A stretch of 64,000 nucleotides of DNA from Ursus arctos (GCF_023065955.2 NW_026623089.1:34626767-34690766), one strand, 5' to 3'. Positions 43,911 through 55,589 are shown, counted from the first letter of the stretch. Program-made: numbers and translations. The notes: generated by a model from the letters alone, not told the origin.

Positions 43911-45419
43911 TTCTAAGGAAGGCCCTGACCACCGCCACATGTCTGTGATGCTGATACCCTGGAACTCACTGCTCCAAGAGGAGCTTGAGATGGAGGACAC
44001 TGGGTAACTACCGTTCCCAAGCTGCCCTATTTGTTTGCATCAAGCTTAGCACTTGGGGAAAGAGAAGGGTAGTAACCTGGTGGACATCAGAGGCACAAGA
44101 ACTAAGGAAACGACTACTCAGCTCTAGAGCCACAGTCCTTTGAGACCATGACAGTGTCTCCTGCCCTGCCTCCTCAGTCTTTCTCACTCTGCCATTCAGG
44201 CTTACATAGTCCTTGAGCCAAGGCAGGGATTCCCCTGGGATAAACACACTCTGGTGTGACTCTTGGATAATAATAAAAAATTATGATGTATCCAATGGAA
44301 TCTACATCCACAAACTCATACACATTTCTGTATTGTCTTTAAAATGATATTATATCTATCTCAGAGTCCCCATTCAGCCAAGTTAATGGGAAATACATCT
44401 CAGTTCTTACTGAGGTTCCACTTGGATTGCCCTTGGGTAAAGTGTTCTCGGGTCTTCTGGTGGCAGAGTATTAGCATGACCACTTTGCTAATTGACTGGT
44501 TACTGCCAAGACCTTCTTCTTTGTCCCAGTCCAAATGGTTCCTCACCTCTGCATCTCTGTCGCCCAATCATGATATACTATGATGAGCTCCAGGGCCAGC
44601 AAGCCAGGGTGCAGCCCCCCAGGGCAGCACGCACTCATCTCCCTTGATACTTGCTGCCTCCCAGGACTCTGCTGGAGGGCGGGCTGAGGCTTCCCACTGT
44701 TTGTGAATCCTGAAGACCTCAGTCCTCTTCTCCGGAAGACAGCATTCTTTCTCCTTGTTCTCAAGCCCCTCCTCAGTCTCTCTTCATCTCCTGGAAACAT
44801 CTATTCAATGTGTTTAGGTACTTAAAACTAGTAAAGACTTCAAGCAATTTCTGTTTTAGGTCTTCAGGAAAAAAGTGTAGATGCTAGAAAATGTGTTTTA
44901 ATTAGGGTATGGACTCAGTTATTATGATAAAAGACACAAATGTGCTATGATGACTTGAATAGCAGCATGGAGGGGAGAAGTCAGGGCATCTTATCTCTTC
45001 CATGGGCTTCTCTCCTCCATGTGGTCTTGTAGGGATGTAGGCTCCTTTTACGTGCTCCTTCCACTAATTCCCAGGATGGTGTCCTTTATCTGCATGGCCA
45101 GAGCTGGGTGAACTCCATATCTGTGACCCAGCCCACAGGAAATGGAAAGAAAGGAAGCCCAGGACCTATAACTTGTCTTTTAGGAGATGATCTAGAAGTT
45201 CTCATTCACTTGTATTCCCAATCCACTGACTGAACTAATTCATAAGACTACCTGTGGCTGCAAAAGAAAAATAGTACTGAAGGGAATTCTAGTACAAAGA
45301 AGAAGAGAATCTATATTGGGGATAATTAGGGCTATCTGCTTAAAATATAAGGGAAAATATAAGGAAAAGAAACGATAAATTTACATTTTCACAAGTTATC
45401 CTATTAGTATCATTAACAG
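43911..45419. other. Unassigned unique DNA
   Basis: About 1.5 kb without recognised repeats. Frames of 79-85 codons occur on both strands without domains. The stretch 44960-45200 may be an old decayed repeat but I could not name it. Confidence 0.35.
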
Positions 45420-45545
45420 CATTATCATTCCCTTCTCATTACTGAGGACCAGTTATACGCCTGTCGTTTTGTGAGATTTACATGTATGTAGTATCTCTAA
45501 TCCCTTACAGTCATTCTGTAAGGAAATTATTGCCCTTGAGTTATC
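45420..45545 (-). repeat. MIR fragment
   Basis: 'attactgaggaccagttatacgcctg...tctaatcccttacagtcattctgtaagg' is a diverged minus-strand MIR. Confidence 0.5.
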
Positions 45546-45956
45546 TGGGGATCTGTGGTGTCTTTTCATTGTGTGTATTTGGAGAAGTGAAATTACTTCA
45601 CCATATGATTTGAGATTAGGGTCTGCTGCAAGAGAAACCTGGATGAGATTCAGAAGACAAATGACGCTTCAGCCATTTCTACACCAGGCACAGTGGCCGA
45701 TCCTTCATGTTGCCAATGGTCTGCTGCTCCCCTTGTTGGCACAGGGCAGCATCCAGGCTTCTAGGTCCCCCACTTACTGCTGGATTTTCTCCTTCAGCTT
45801 CTCTGAGGCTTGGGCCAGGTGTGTGTGCAGCAGCTCCACGATGAAGGGTACTGGCTTTTCTCATAGATCACTCATATTATCAAAGTCGAGGTCATTTGTC
45901 CTCATGGGTTCCATTTCAGGGGTTCTCTATGGTCCTTGCTCTCCCCATTTCCTGTC

Positions 45957-46121
45957 TTCCCTCCCTCCCTCCCTCCCTCCCTCCCTCCCTCCCTCCCTTC
46001 CATCCTTCCTTCTCCCCTTCCCTCCTTCCTTTCCTTCCTTCCTTCCTTCCTTCCTTCCTTCCTTCCTTCCTTCCTTCCTTTCTTCCTTCCTTCCTTCCTT
46101 CCTTCCTTCCTTCCTTCCAGC
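45957..46121. repeat. Polypyrimidine tract (CCCT)n then (CCTT)n
   Basis: About 165 bp of almost pure C/T: (CCCT)n to about 45997, a transition, then (CCTT)n to 46119 with one 'tttc' slip near 46080. Frames on both strands here (up to 187 codons on plus; Pro/Ser-Leu repeats or Lys/Glu/Arg/Gly repeats) are translations of the microsatellite, not genes. Confidence 0.97.
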
Positions 46122-46129
46122 CCTGCTGA

Positions 46130-46995
46130 TCTAGAGCTCTGGTCCAACATCAGACATAGAAGCAACAGTAAAATTAAAATTGTCCAACACATCCTACCAT
46201 TGTATAAAGTCTAAATACTATAATAAATTCCTTACCCTATAACACTCATGGTAGTACCTCTCTGATAAAATCCTGACTAACGTAGACACTTTGGTTGCAA
46301 GCAATAAAAAAATCATCTTCACATAGCCTAAGCATGTAAAGGGTAATTTATTTTAAGGATGTGGGAATGTCTCATGGAACCCAAGGATGGGAAAGCCATT
46401 GGGTCCCTGTGAAGAAGATCTTCTATAGTATAATCAACAACACAAAAATCCTTCCCTTACCCCACATTCTGTCTTCAAGCCTCTACCTCATTGTTGAGCT
46501 CCCCTTCAAAAACAAGAGTTATATGCACATCTTCCTGAATTACCCCCACTTTCAGTAATTCTCCAACACTTGGAAAATCAGACTCTAACCCATAATGCCA
46601 CCAAACTAACATTGTTAAGTGCAATGTACATTTCCACGCCCTTGAGTTACCTGAACATTCAGCACTGCTGATGACTTGCTGTTTGGGTGGGTGCTGTAAT
46701 GTACTATCCAGAGCCACCTTTGGTGAAGGACTTGTTGCTCCAGCTGCTGGGAGTGACGAAGACAGAGGCTTCAGCTGTGAGCCTGTTCAAGGAGGTCCTG
46801 AGCAGTGGAGAGTCCCTGGACCAAGATCACACTTGTACTTTGGTAACTCCCATACAGTACAATTGATATCAGGGAGAGTAAAGCCCTGGCTCTCCCAACT
46901 AGACTCTGAAGAGTTATTCTAGCTCCGGAGCACCCTGTGGGATGAGCCAAGGTGCCTTTGGTCCTGCACTGCAGTTCAACTTCTCTTTCTACTCA
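46130..46995. other. Unassigned DNA between two polypyrimidine tracts
   Basis: Nothing recognised with confidence. 46270-46400 may be an old repeat. Frames of 65-83 codons lack domains. Confidence 0.35.
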
Positions 46996-47000
46996 CTCCT

Positions 47001-47110
47001 GTCCCTTTCCTTTCCTTCCCTTTCCTTTCCTTTCCTTTCCTTTCCTTTCCTTTCCTTTCCTTTCCTTTCCTTTCCTTTCCTTTCCTTTCCTTTCCTTTCC
47101 GTTCCTTTCC
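47001..47110. repeat. (CTTTC)n pentanucleotide microsatellite
   Basis: About 20 near-perfect pentamers (cctttc) with a variant at the left edge ('ttccttccc') and one 'gttcc' near 47101. Frames at 46952-47190 on both strands are repeat translations. Confidence 0.97.
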
Positions 47111-48145
47111 ATGGGTGTTAGACCTAGAGAGACTCCTTTGATACTGAGTTTTGTTCCAGAGTCGGCTTCCTGAGGAAACCAACCTGACACATCTTCCTCT
47201 TCAAATGCTCCTTCTTTGGCTTCTGTGATTCTACTTTTTCTTGGTCTTTCTCCTACTTCTCTGTCAGTTCATATCTGCTTCTTTTCAGACTTCCACTCTT
47301 CTCTGCCTTTAAATCAGACTTTCTCATTTCTCTTTCCAGGTAAACTTATCCATTCCTGTTTTCAAAGGCCATCTATGTGTTCATGACTTCTCCCTGACTT
47401 AAGTATCCAGCCCAGACTACTCTTCTGGGCTCTAGCCTTCTAGGTCCAGTTTCCTCCTTGACATCTAAACATGGATGACTTATAAGCACCTCAAATTTGA
47501 TGGTTCCAAAACTAGAATATTTTTGTCCCTCTGAAACCTGTTTCTTTGCCATAGTTTTCCAACTCAGTAAACTGCATCCTTCCCATGGTTCAAGTCAAAC
47601 ACCTGGTTCCATCCATGACTCTCCTTATCCTTTACTCCCAGCAACTGAGTTCAGCCAAGTGCTGTCTCTTATGTCTAGTTATAGCCACACAGCTGGTACC
47701 AAGGTCCCCAAATTTCTCTAGGCTTTCTGCCTCCTGGGTCCACTATAAGAACAGTATGGCAAGATCCATCTTGAGGCAGGCGGGTGTTGAACACCTGGGC
47801 AAAGCTCGGTCATGGGCATAGCCTGGGTCAGCTCCCAAAGTGCCTTACTGAGTTTCTAACAGAGGCACAGAGAAATAAAACAGGTCTGAAGATCCTTAAT
47901 GCATTATTATCATTCTGAAGATAAAACTATATTCCTTCCATCATTTTTATAACTGAATATATCTATATACATATATACTTTGTACTAATATAAATAATGT
48001 ACATTTCTTTGGTGGGGGGGAAAGAGGTGCTTTGCTTTGTCCACAGTACTTAATCTCTGGGAATCAGGAATAAGAAAATATTACAGATTTACAGCACCAA
48101 ACCAAACAAACAAAAATACAGTGCAAACCTTTTCTATAAACAATG
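47111..48145. other. Unassigned unique DNA
   Basis: No recognised repeat beyond a small AT-rich 'tatatctatatacatatatac' patch at 47958-47978. Overlapping plus frames at 47497-47821 have no domain. Confidence 0.35.
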
Positions 48146-48147
48146 TA

Positions 48148-48420
48148 GTCAATCAAATATTTACTGAACATCCACTTCATACCAGGCACTCTGCTAAGTG
48201 CTTTGAAGGAGCTCAGTGATGAATAAGACATGACTCCTGCATGTTCACAAAACAGTTAAGAAAACAAAGCAAAACAAGTGAACAGTTAAGTAATAAGAAG
48301 GAATTAAGTATTGAGAGTTTGTTTATATAAAGCACTGCAAAGAAACTACATACTAGGATTGCTTCTAAGCAATGCTCTGTAAGTAATTAAAAGTGCAAGG
48401 ACTGAACAATGTGAAGAATC
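48148..48420 (-). repeat. L2 LINE fragment
   Basis: 'tcaaatatttactgaacatccacttcataccaggcactctgctaagtgc' and 'tgatgaataagacatgactcctgc' are the reverse complement of L2 internal 3' sequence. Confidence 0.6.
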
Positions 48421-48574
48421 CTTCTATGGTTTTCAGTCCGGTTGGATATGTATCTTAGTGAACATCAGCACCTCAGCTATTCATTTCCATGGTAACTGGA
48501 AAGTCTAGGAGAGTGATCACATTAATACTTACAAGGTAATTAGAATAAGAATAGAACTTCCTGAGGCTAAATAT

Positions 48575-48730
48575 GTTGCAGGCCCAGGCAACACACTTAG
48601 CTAGTATTATCTCATTTAAATCCCACACCAACCCTATGAGGTAGCAACTAGTGGGGAGGCTCAGAAACGGTAAATGGTCTCACCTGGTGAGAGTGGTAAT
48701 GGGTAGGACTTGAATGCAGGTCTGTTCGGC
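48575..48730 (-). repeat. MIR SINE
   Basis: Contains 'attatctcatttaaatcccac', 'aaccctatgaggtagcaac' and 'ggtaggacttgaatgcaggtctg', a minus-strand MIR. Confidence 0.8.
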
Positions 48731-49155
48731 CATGACTCACAGTTCAAAGTCAGGATGGGAAGCGGCCTTATCTCTCAGCACCTTCCTTTGAGAGGAAAGA
48801 ATGAAGAAAGACTTAAGGTGAGTTATACGGAGGAGCAGGTTGGTTGGAGACCAGGGACGCAGAGGAACTTCTCTCAGGTGCATTACACCAACAAACTTAA
48901 AGGGAGAAGGAAGAGTTTGTAGGTGTGTGTTTACACACACGTTGCTAGAAGGACATACTTTCATCCGAAAACACTTATGAATATGGGGCTGATGTGTGTT
49001 TCATAAAGCGGATAAAGAAAGGAACATCAAAGTTTGTTATTCCTGACCGTGGTGGGAGAGTGTATGTAAGAGTACTCTAAATTTTAACAATGAATTTACA
49101 AACTTAAGGAATGATTCAGAAAACTGAACTTTAGTTTCTAAAAAATGAGTGAACT

Positions 49156-49354
49156 TGGGGTGCCTAGGTGGCTCAGTCGGTTAAAGTGCTGGACTCGTGA
49201 TTTCAGCTCAGGTCATGATCTCATGGGTCATGAGATCGAGCCCTGCACTGGGCTCCAGGCTCAGCCAGGAGTCTGCTTGAGATTCTTTCTCCCCTGCTCC
49301 TCCTCTGCCTCTCCCCCACTCACTCTTTCTCAAATAAGTAAATAAATCTTTCTT
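49156..49354 (+). mobile_element. Carnivore SINE with perfect 15-bp TSD
   Basis: Head 'tgggggtgcct'-like 'ggggtgcctaggtggctcag', 'gagatcgagccctgc' and a CT-rich body with an AAATAAGTAAATAAATC tail. The direct repeat aaaaatgagtgaact is perfect at 49141-49155 and 49355-49369. Confidence 0.95.
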
Positions 49355-49369
49355 AAAAATGAGTGAACT

Positions 49370-50085
49370 CTTCCACAGGAATCCATTATCCTTCTAGCAC
49401 AATGTTCTTAGGAACCCCCAGGAGCAGTGGCATGCTGCAGCTGACTTATTCAAGCTTGCGAGAGCTGACTGTTACATTTGCAGGAACTTCTCAAGCAGGT
49501 TGACATCATGTTGGTGTTGGGAGTATTTTACACCATAGAAATCCATAAATACTATAAATCCCCCAGAGAGCTGGTTGGTAAGAGCAGCACACCACTGCCT
49601 AGGGGCAACAAAGTTATTAATTAGCACCCCTTCACCTCCCCAGGAACCTCGGTAGACCTAAATGGGGAAGCCTGAGCAGAGCTGGTGTAGGGAAGGAAGA
49701 GGGAGAATATAGAAAAAGAGTTGGAACAGGTGGTGAAGGTGTCACAGAGAGTGATTCCTGCATCTGGCTGCATGTCAAAAGGACGTGGAGAACTTTTACA
49801 ACAGAGACCTCTAGATCCAGGGAAGGTCCTAGCCCACTTGACAACTGGAGCAGATTAACACCCCCCATCATTTTGTGATGAAATTATTTTAATAGTAATT
49901 ATGAAATAATTGGTAGTAACTAATTATATAAGATGTATAAGTCATGTTATAAATAATGTATGTATGACATATGTTATATATAATGTATATATAATAAAAC
50001 AAATAATGGTGTTTATAAAATAACACTTTTTGACTCATTTTTATTTTATAAATAGTTAACAATTTAAAAGAAGAAATTTTAATTT
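49370..50085. other. Unassigned DNA, very AT-rich at its right end
   Basis: 49870-50085 is extremely AT-rich ('tgttatatataatgtatatataataaaac'). No repeat family named. The 79-codon minus frame at 49632-49871 has no domain. Confidence 0.4.
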
Positions 50086-50100
50086 AAAAATATTATTCAA

Positions 50101-50200
50101 GGGGCGTCTGGCTGCCTCAGTCAGTAGAGCATCTGACTCCTGATCTCAGGGTTGTGAATTCAAGCCCCATGTTAGGCACAGAGCCTACTCAAAAAAAAAA
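50101..50200 (+). mobile_element. Short Can-SINE (older form)
   Basis: 'ggggcgtctggctgcctcagtcagtagagc', 'ttgtgaattcaagcccc' and 'gagcctactcaaaaaaaaa' form the same short type as 39230-39360. Imperfect flanks aaaaatattattca (50086-50099) and aaaaaatttattca (50195-50208) fit an old target duplication. Confidence 0.85.
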
Positions 50201-50484
50201 TTTATTCAGTATTATAGTTCAATTATGGAACAAAATATGCCCATCCCAAAATATATGTTGTACTTTATAATTTACACTCTATTTACCATCTTAAATTTGG
50301 AACACAAATAAAAACTCCAGGTGATTATATCAAATGGCAAATTTGTTTCTTTGCCTTGACTAAGACTATTACCATGGGTTATTCTGATTTATTTAGAATG
50401 CAGGAAAATCCAGTACTACAGGTGTTAAAGACACAAATTAAACCCCAAGCAAGCCTCCGACTTCAACTGTTAGAAACTTTCTCT

Positions 50485-50682
50485 GGGCGTGCCTGGGTGG
50501 TTCAGTTGGTTAAGTGTTTGCCTATGCTCAGGTCATGATCCCAGGGTGCTGGGATCGAGCCCCATGTGAGGTTCCCTTTTCAGCGGAGAGTCTGCTTCTC
50601 CCTCTCCCTTTGCCCCTCCCCCAGCTCATTCTCCTCTCTCTCTCTCTAGCTCTGCTCTCTCTCTCAAATAAATAAAATCTTT
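50485..50682 (+). mobile_element. Carnivore SINE, tail expanded into a microsatellite
   Basis: 'gggcgtgcctgggtggttcag', 'gggatcgagcccc', a CT-rich body with (CT)n expansion at 50632-50650 and 'caaataaataaaatcttt' at the end. A TA/CATA array follows immediately. The target duplication was not found. Confidence 0.93.
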
Positions 50683-50790
50683 AATATATATATACATATA
50701 CATACATATACATATATACAGATATATACATACATATGTATGCATATATACATATATATATACATATACATATATACATACATATATATA
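50683..50790. repeat. (TA)n/(CATA)n microsatellite
   Basis: About 108 bp of alternating TA with frequent CATA units ('atatatatatacatatacat'), likely grown from the SINE tail to its left. Confidence 0.95.
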
Positions 50791-50818
50791 ACTTAAAGCA
50801 AGTGCTTAGAACTTAGAC

Positions 50819-50885
50819 AAAAAAAAAAACAAAAACAAAACAAACAACCAACCCACAACAACCAATCAACCAAACAAACAAACTA
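50819..50885. repeat. A/C-rich simple repeat
   Basis: An A-run followed by irregular CAAA/CCAA units ('caaccaatcaaccaaacaaa'). Confidence 0.8.
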
Positions 50886-51099
50886 GATTTTGGAGCAGTA
50901 TTTGATCACTGACAATGTTAAGAACTGTTAGCACATGGTGATAATAAAAAGCAGGCTGACTCTTAATTGGTTCTATGATCGTTCTTTAAATTCTCTAAAA
51001 GACAATGCACCCACTTATCGCCTGCACCTGGGTGTACTCCTCCGGCCACCCTGCCCTTGAGGGGTCAAGGGTGTACTGCCCTTCTGCCATCACTGCTTA

Positions 51100-51222
51100 G
51101 ATCCCACCTCAAGCACAAATTTTCAGAATCTTCTTGGGGGGGAGGGCCCCAGAAGTCTGTATTTGTGAAAAGCTCTTCTATTTGATTCTAATGATCGGCC
51201 AGGTCTGGGAACCACTGATACA
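51100..51222 (+). mobile_element. MER5-type hAT-Charlie relic
   Basis: 'ctcaagcacaaattttcagaatc...ggccccagaagtctgtatttg...ttctaatgatcggccaggtctgggaaccactg' shows the MER5 internal and 3' terminal pattern. Confidence 0.65.
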
Positions 51223-51614
51223 GGAACAAAAGAGACAGAAACACCTATGACTCAACGTCAAAGGAGGAGAAGAGGGAAGGCTGGGATGGCTGAGGCGCTG
51301 CCCTAGTTTCCAAATTCTGGAAACCCAGCAGCGTTGGCTGGCAGATAGACTCTCATTGAGAGTAAACATGTTAAAAGAACCTCCAAGGGCAACTATAGAA
51401 AGTTCTTACATTGTGTCATGAAAGATATTTAGCCCACAGATATTTACAGGTTAAAACAAGAAAACATATCCTTTTATTTAATGATAAATTAGGAGTCTAT
51501 TATTTTTTTTACTTTCTTTATAACTTAAAATTTTTCTATCAACTGTTTCCCCTTCTTACTTGTCCTCCCCTGACAACCTCAAAAAAAGCCTATTACTAAA
51601 AATGTCAGATTTTT

Positions 51615-51810
51615 TTTTTAAAGATTTTATTTATTTATTTATTTGACAGAGATAGAGACAGCCAGAGAGAGAGGGAACACAGCAGGGGGAGTGGGAGAGG
51701 AAGAAGCAGGCTCCTAGCGGAGGAGCCTGATGTGGGGCTCGATCCCATAACACCGGGATCACGCCCTGAGCTGAAGGCAGACGCTTAACCGCTGTGCCAC
51801 CCAGGCGCCC
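51615..51810 (-). mobile_element. Carnivore SINE, minus strand, perfect 19-bp TSD
   Basis: The T-rich tail complement 'aaagattttatttatttatt' opens it and the head complement 'tgccacccaggcgcccc' ends it at 51810. The variant 'cttaaccgctgtgccac' differs from the 'cttaaccgactgagccac' of the other copies and marks a distinct subfamily. The direct repeat ctaaaaatgtcagattttt is perfect at 51596-51614 and 51811-51829, making this one of the youngest insertions in the window. Confidence 0.96.
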
Positions 51811-51834
51811 CTAAAAATGTCAGATTTTTAAAAA

Positions 51835-52360
51835 CTTGTTCGATGTTACTCTTCTGCTGGAATACCTTTAAAGGGCTTCCCACCTTACTCAGTGTATATA
51901 CTACACTCTGGGTATAGCTAGAAAGCCTTATACTGTGCCCCCCTCCATCCCAGCACCGCTACCTCTTCTGATTGTGTCTTCTCATTCCCTCCATTCCAGC
52001 TGCATTGGCCTCTTGCTCGTCCTCCAATTCATTAGGCATTCCCACCTCAGGACCTTTGCACTGGCTGTTCCCTCTGCCTGGACCAGTCTTCCTTCAGGAA
52101 TCTACATGGCTCCCTCCCTTACCTCCTTCAAGTCTGTGTTCAAATCTCTCACCTGATATAAGAAAGCTTTATTTTCTTCAATTGCACTAACATCATGTGA
52201 CATACCATATATTTTATTTGTTTACTTATTTTCTGTCCCCTCTACTACATTTTTGAGGGCAGAATTTTTGTGTATTATGTTCAGTGCTAATACCTCCAGG
52301 GCCTGGATTCTGCTTTGCACATGGTTGGCAGTTAATAAAGGTTTATCAAATGAATGAATC
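51835..52360 (+). repeat. L2 LINE 3' end
   Basis: Contains 'ctcaggacctttgcactggctgttccctctgcctgg', 'ctccttcaagtctgtgttcaaatc', 'ttttgagggcagaatttttgtg' and the terminus 'ggttggcagttaataaagg...tgaatgaatc'. The two plus frames at 51935-52190 are read through it. Confidence 0.88.
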
Positions 52361-53502
52361 AAAATGCACACAATCAAAATCAAATAACAATAATAATAGA
52401 CTTATTTTAAAAACCCTCCTTTGCCACAACCCTTTTTACTCAGTCAGATTTCCAGAGGTAACCACTTAGAACTTTTTAAGCCATGTTTTCTTTGAGTTTA
52501 CTCCTGGATCTCTAAATAACATGCTTCTCTTTTATTATCTATTGACCCCCCTGCTATGGTGGAGCTGAATTTGATTCTTTTGCACTTCTCCTTTCCTCAT
52601 CTCTGTGTTTATTTAGGACAACATAGTTACTATAACTATTGTTAGCTCTTTCTTCATCGATGTATCCATTACAATGTGGTTACTATTGTTATTTTTAGTT
52701 CTTCTATTGATAATTCTTTAACTTAGTTATATTCTACCAGGTTTCCATTCAACTCACAGTCGCTTTGTCTCTTCAGGTGCTATCATGAGGACATTAGCTC
52801 CTTCCTCTCCTCTTGGCCTTTCTCCCAGCTGCCCTTGTCTTTCCTGAGGCAGTCGTGTTCATCCCCATGATATGACTTGAATTCCATGTCTCTTCATGGG
52901 AATCTTCAAAAGGATCTCCAGGAGGGTGTGGCTGCTTTTAACAGACAAGTTACTTCACCGGGTCTCCATTTTAAATTTGGACAGAGACAGCAGGTTGGGA
53001 TTTTGCCAGGAGAGGGGGGAGGGCAGGTGATGCCTCAGGGAACTTGCAGGGCAGCCTTTGTGGTGGGTGCTCCAGTCTGGGGCTGGCCTCAGTGGGACAC
53101 GCCCTGTCACCTGCTTCTAGGCACCACCCATGTGTGGGTGGGAGGGGCATACCTCTCAGGAGAGGACTGAGGTAGGCAAGTTCCCAGGACCCCTGTGCCG
53201 ATGTTCGTCTTTCCTATGAGAAACAGAACTGTTAGGCCCAAAGGGATGGGCATATTGGCAAGATTAATATCCTGCCTTCCGGAAGACAGACATAAGAAAC
53301 CAAAGTATAATCAAAGGTAGCTTGGTGAGCATAGAGCCAAAACAAGGAGTCCGATGAAAAGGATGTGAAATCACAATAGACGCAGAGAGCCTGCTCAACT
53401 CTCTCTCAAGGGAGAAAAGGTTCTGTTGACGTGACCATGGCTTCTCACGAGCTGCGGTCTGTGACGTCCTTCACTGCCACTGCTTCCTTTCTGCATCTCC
53501 AG
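52361..53502. other. Unassigned unique DNA
   Basis: No recognised repeat. The 97-codon plus frame at 52877-53170 is Gly-rich towards its C-terminus and carries no domain I know. Confidence 0.35.
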
Positions 53503-53600
53503 CACTGATTAATCCCCTTTTGGCCAACGGATATTTTAAAATTTTTCCGTAATTCTCATTACAACCAAGCCTCATTGTTCTGAAAGCCATTCTCCCCAAG
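53503..53600 (+). other. Candidate non-coding exon of 98 nt
   Basis: A strong polypyrimidine tract and AG ('ccttt ctgcatctccag' ending at 53502) precede, and ccaag|gtaagtt follows at 53600/53601. All three plus frames contain stops, so it could only be a UTR or lncRNA exon. Support is limited to splice-site appearance. Confidence 0.15.
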
Positions 53601-54109
53601 GTAAGTTAGCACATCTCTATTAAAATACTTTTCTGAGAGCTATCTTATTTCCCTCACTCCCAGATTCACAGCCAGTCACATCACTATTGCCTTCAGGTAA
53701 GAATATAATGTCTATTTTCTATTGATTGAAGGCATCCTGGAAATTCAGTATCTCATAAATATAACAAACTGAGCATTGTATTTCTGTAGTAAGCACATTT
53801 CTGAAATGGATGGAGGCATTTCTGCGACAGCCGGAAGACTGGTTTGATGTCAGACCAAGTTCATGCTGGGCCTGAACATGTTTATAGCTGCTGTGACTTA
53901 ATGATTTACCGCCAGATGCTCATCGGATCTTAAGGGGAACTGCACAAAGAATACCAGAGTTAATCAACCATGTACGGGGCTTAGGGTTTCTTTTGAGTTG
54001 TTTTCTGTTGTATAGAACTCCATAATAGTGTAGCTTATGATACAACAAGATGGAAGGAAGGGATTAGATGAAAAAAACCTAAAGGGAAAACAAAATTAAA
54101 TACATTCAT
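53601..54109. other. Unassigned unique DNA
   Basis: No repeat recognised. A second donor-like 'cttcaggtaagaat' lies near 53694-53706. Confidence 0.35.
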
Positions 54110-54620
54110 TCAGTTATGGAGCATTTAATTCATATTTATTGAGCACCTACTATCTGCCAGGACCTGTACTAAATCTCATAGACACGATAAATGATGAACA
54201 AGGCAGATTGTAATATCTGACCTCATGGAACCAACAATCCAGAGAACAAGATAAAGTTAAACAATAATTATGCAAGTAATTAAGTTATTATAACTCTGAG
54301 AAGTGCTATGAAAGAGAAGACCAAGGGCGTTGGAAATGGAAAACAGGAAGAACTGATCTGATCTGGGTTAGATGGAGTGGGTTGGAGACTCCATTGCTAA
54401 GGAAGTGGTATATAAATTGAGACCTGAAGGATGGGCATGGGTAACTTGGCAAGAGATTGGGAAAAGTGTTTCATGTAGAGGGAACAGCATGTGCAAAGAC
54501 TCAGAGGCAATCAGGAGCACAGCATATTGAAGGAATTGCTAGGCCAGGATGGGTAAAGAGTATCCATCAGGAGACTTATTGGGTAAGATGAGCCCTGGAA
54601 AGCAAATAATAACATTCCCA
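54110..54620 (-). repeat. L2 LINE
   Basis: Contains 'atttattgagcacctactatctgccagg', 'gagaagtgctatgaaag' and 'gtagagggaacagcatgtgcaaagactcagagg', the reverse complement of L2 in correct order over ~500 bp. Confidence 0.82.
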
Positions 54621-55404
54621 GCTGGTAACAATTATACTGTTTACTGGATGGAGGAGTTATTGTTTAGTTCATGTGTGTAGAATTTAGTTACCTTTTCAAC
54701 AAAGAAAAAGTCATTATGTTAGTCTATGAGATGGTAGATCTTTTAGGTAAACTAATAATTTTCATAGCTAGGGCTTAATCTATTCTATCTCATACAATTT
54801 CAATAACTTAGAAATAAATACTTGTGTAAACCAGAATGCCTAAAATTTTCTTAGTGGATGGATGTCTGTTAGACAATTAGGTCATCCCAGTTTAAGAGGG
54901 CTTCCTTCCCCTTTTCTGTCTCTGTCCTTTGGAGTTCTTCCTGGTTATCAAGGTGACCCTGACAGTGCCAGTGTGCCTTCGAAGGATATGCGTCATTTGT
55001 GAAAGTCTTTTACCAAAAGATGAAAAGATCAAAGGAAACAAAGCTTAGATTCCCAAACTGCTGGTGGTCTCATTGGATTTTTTTCTTTTTTCCTATTTTC
55101 AGTTAAAAAGTATCACTTTGTATTACATCCCACCCATATCCTTCTTGCACCAGTTCTTCCTGTGTCAAATCTCCCTATACTGACTTATGCACTATTTCCA
55201 GCTTCAGTTTTCATTGCTCCCATCCTTCTGTAAGGATAGGTAAGGGTCTCTCTTGTGCAGTTGTGTCTGGTTGTATCTACAGGCATATGACTGAGGTATG
55301 AGGGTGTATAATCATGTGCAAGCACAAAACTATTTATGTAGGTATGTGTACATACATCTGTCAACAAACAGACATGGACGTTAGTGTCCCGTGATTATAA
55401 CACT
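54621..55404. other. Unassigned unique DNA
   Basis: No mobile element recognised between the L2 and the palindromic element at 55405. The 60-codon minus frame at 55185-55367 has no domain. Confidence 0.35.
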
Positions 55405-55585
55405 GTAGGGTTGCGCTGTCCCATACGGGTAACCTATTTAAAGTCACTAAAGGAAAAATTCAGTGCCTTTGTTGAACTAGCCACATTTTAGGTGCTCAAT
55501 AGCCACATGGGGCTGGTGGCTACCATGCTGAACAGAGCAGATGCAGAACATTTCCGTTCATCGGAGAGTGCTATGGTAGGTGTCT
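55405..55585. mobile_element. Palindromic MITE-like repeat (copy 2)
   Basis: 'gggttgcgctgtcccatacgggtaacc' and 'gctggtggctaccatgctgaacagagcag' are its two inverted ends, with 'ttaggtgctcaatagccacatgg' inside. Same family as 16371-16535. Confidence 0.6.
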
Positions 55586-55589
55586 CTTT

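Noticed and set aside
45571..46134. A 187-codon frame with a long Pro/Ser/Leu tail, and antisense Lys/Glu/Arg/Gly frames
   Set aside because: The repeat-rich part is simply the translation of the (CCTT)n microsatellite; multiple phases and both strands are open for the same reason.
46952..47190. Frames with perfect 5-residue repeats (Phe-Pro or Lys-Glu/Gly-Arg patterns)
   Set aside because: They are the direct translation of the (CTTTC)n pentamer repeat.
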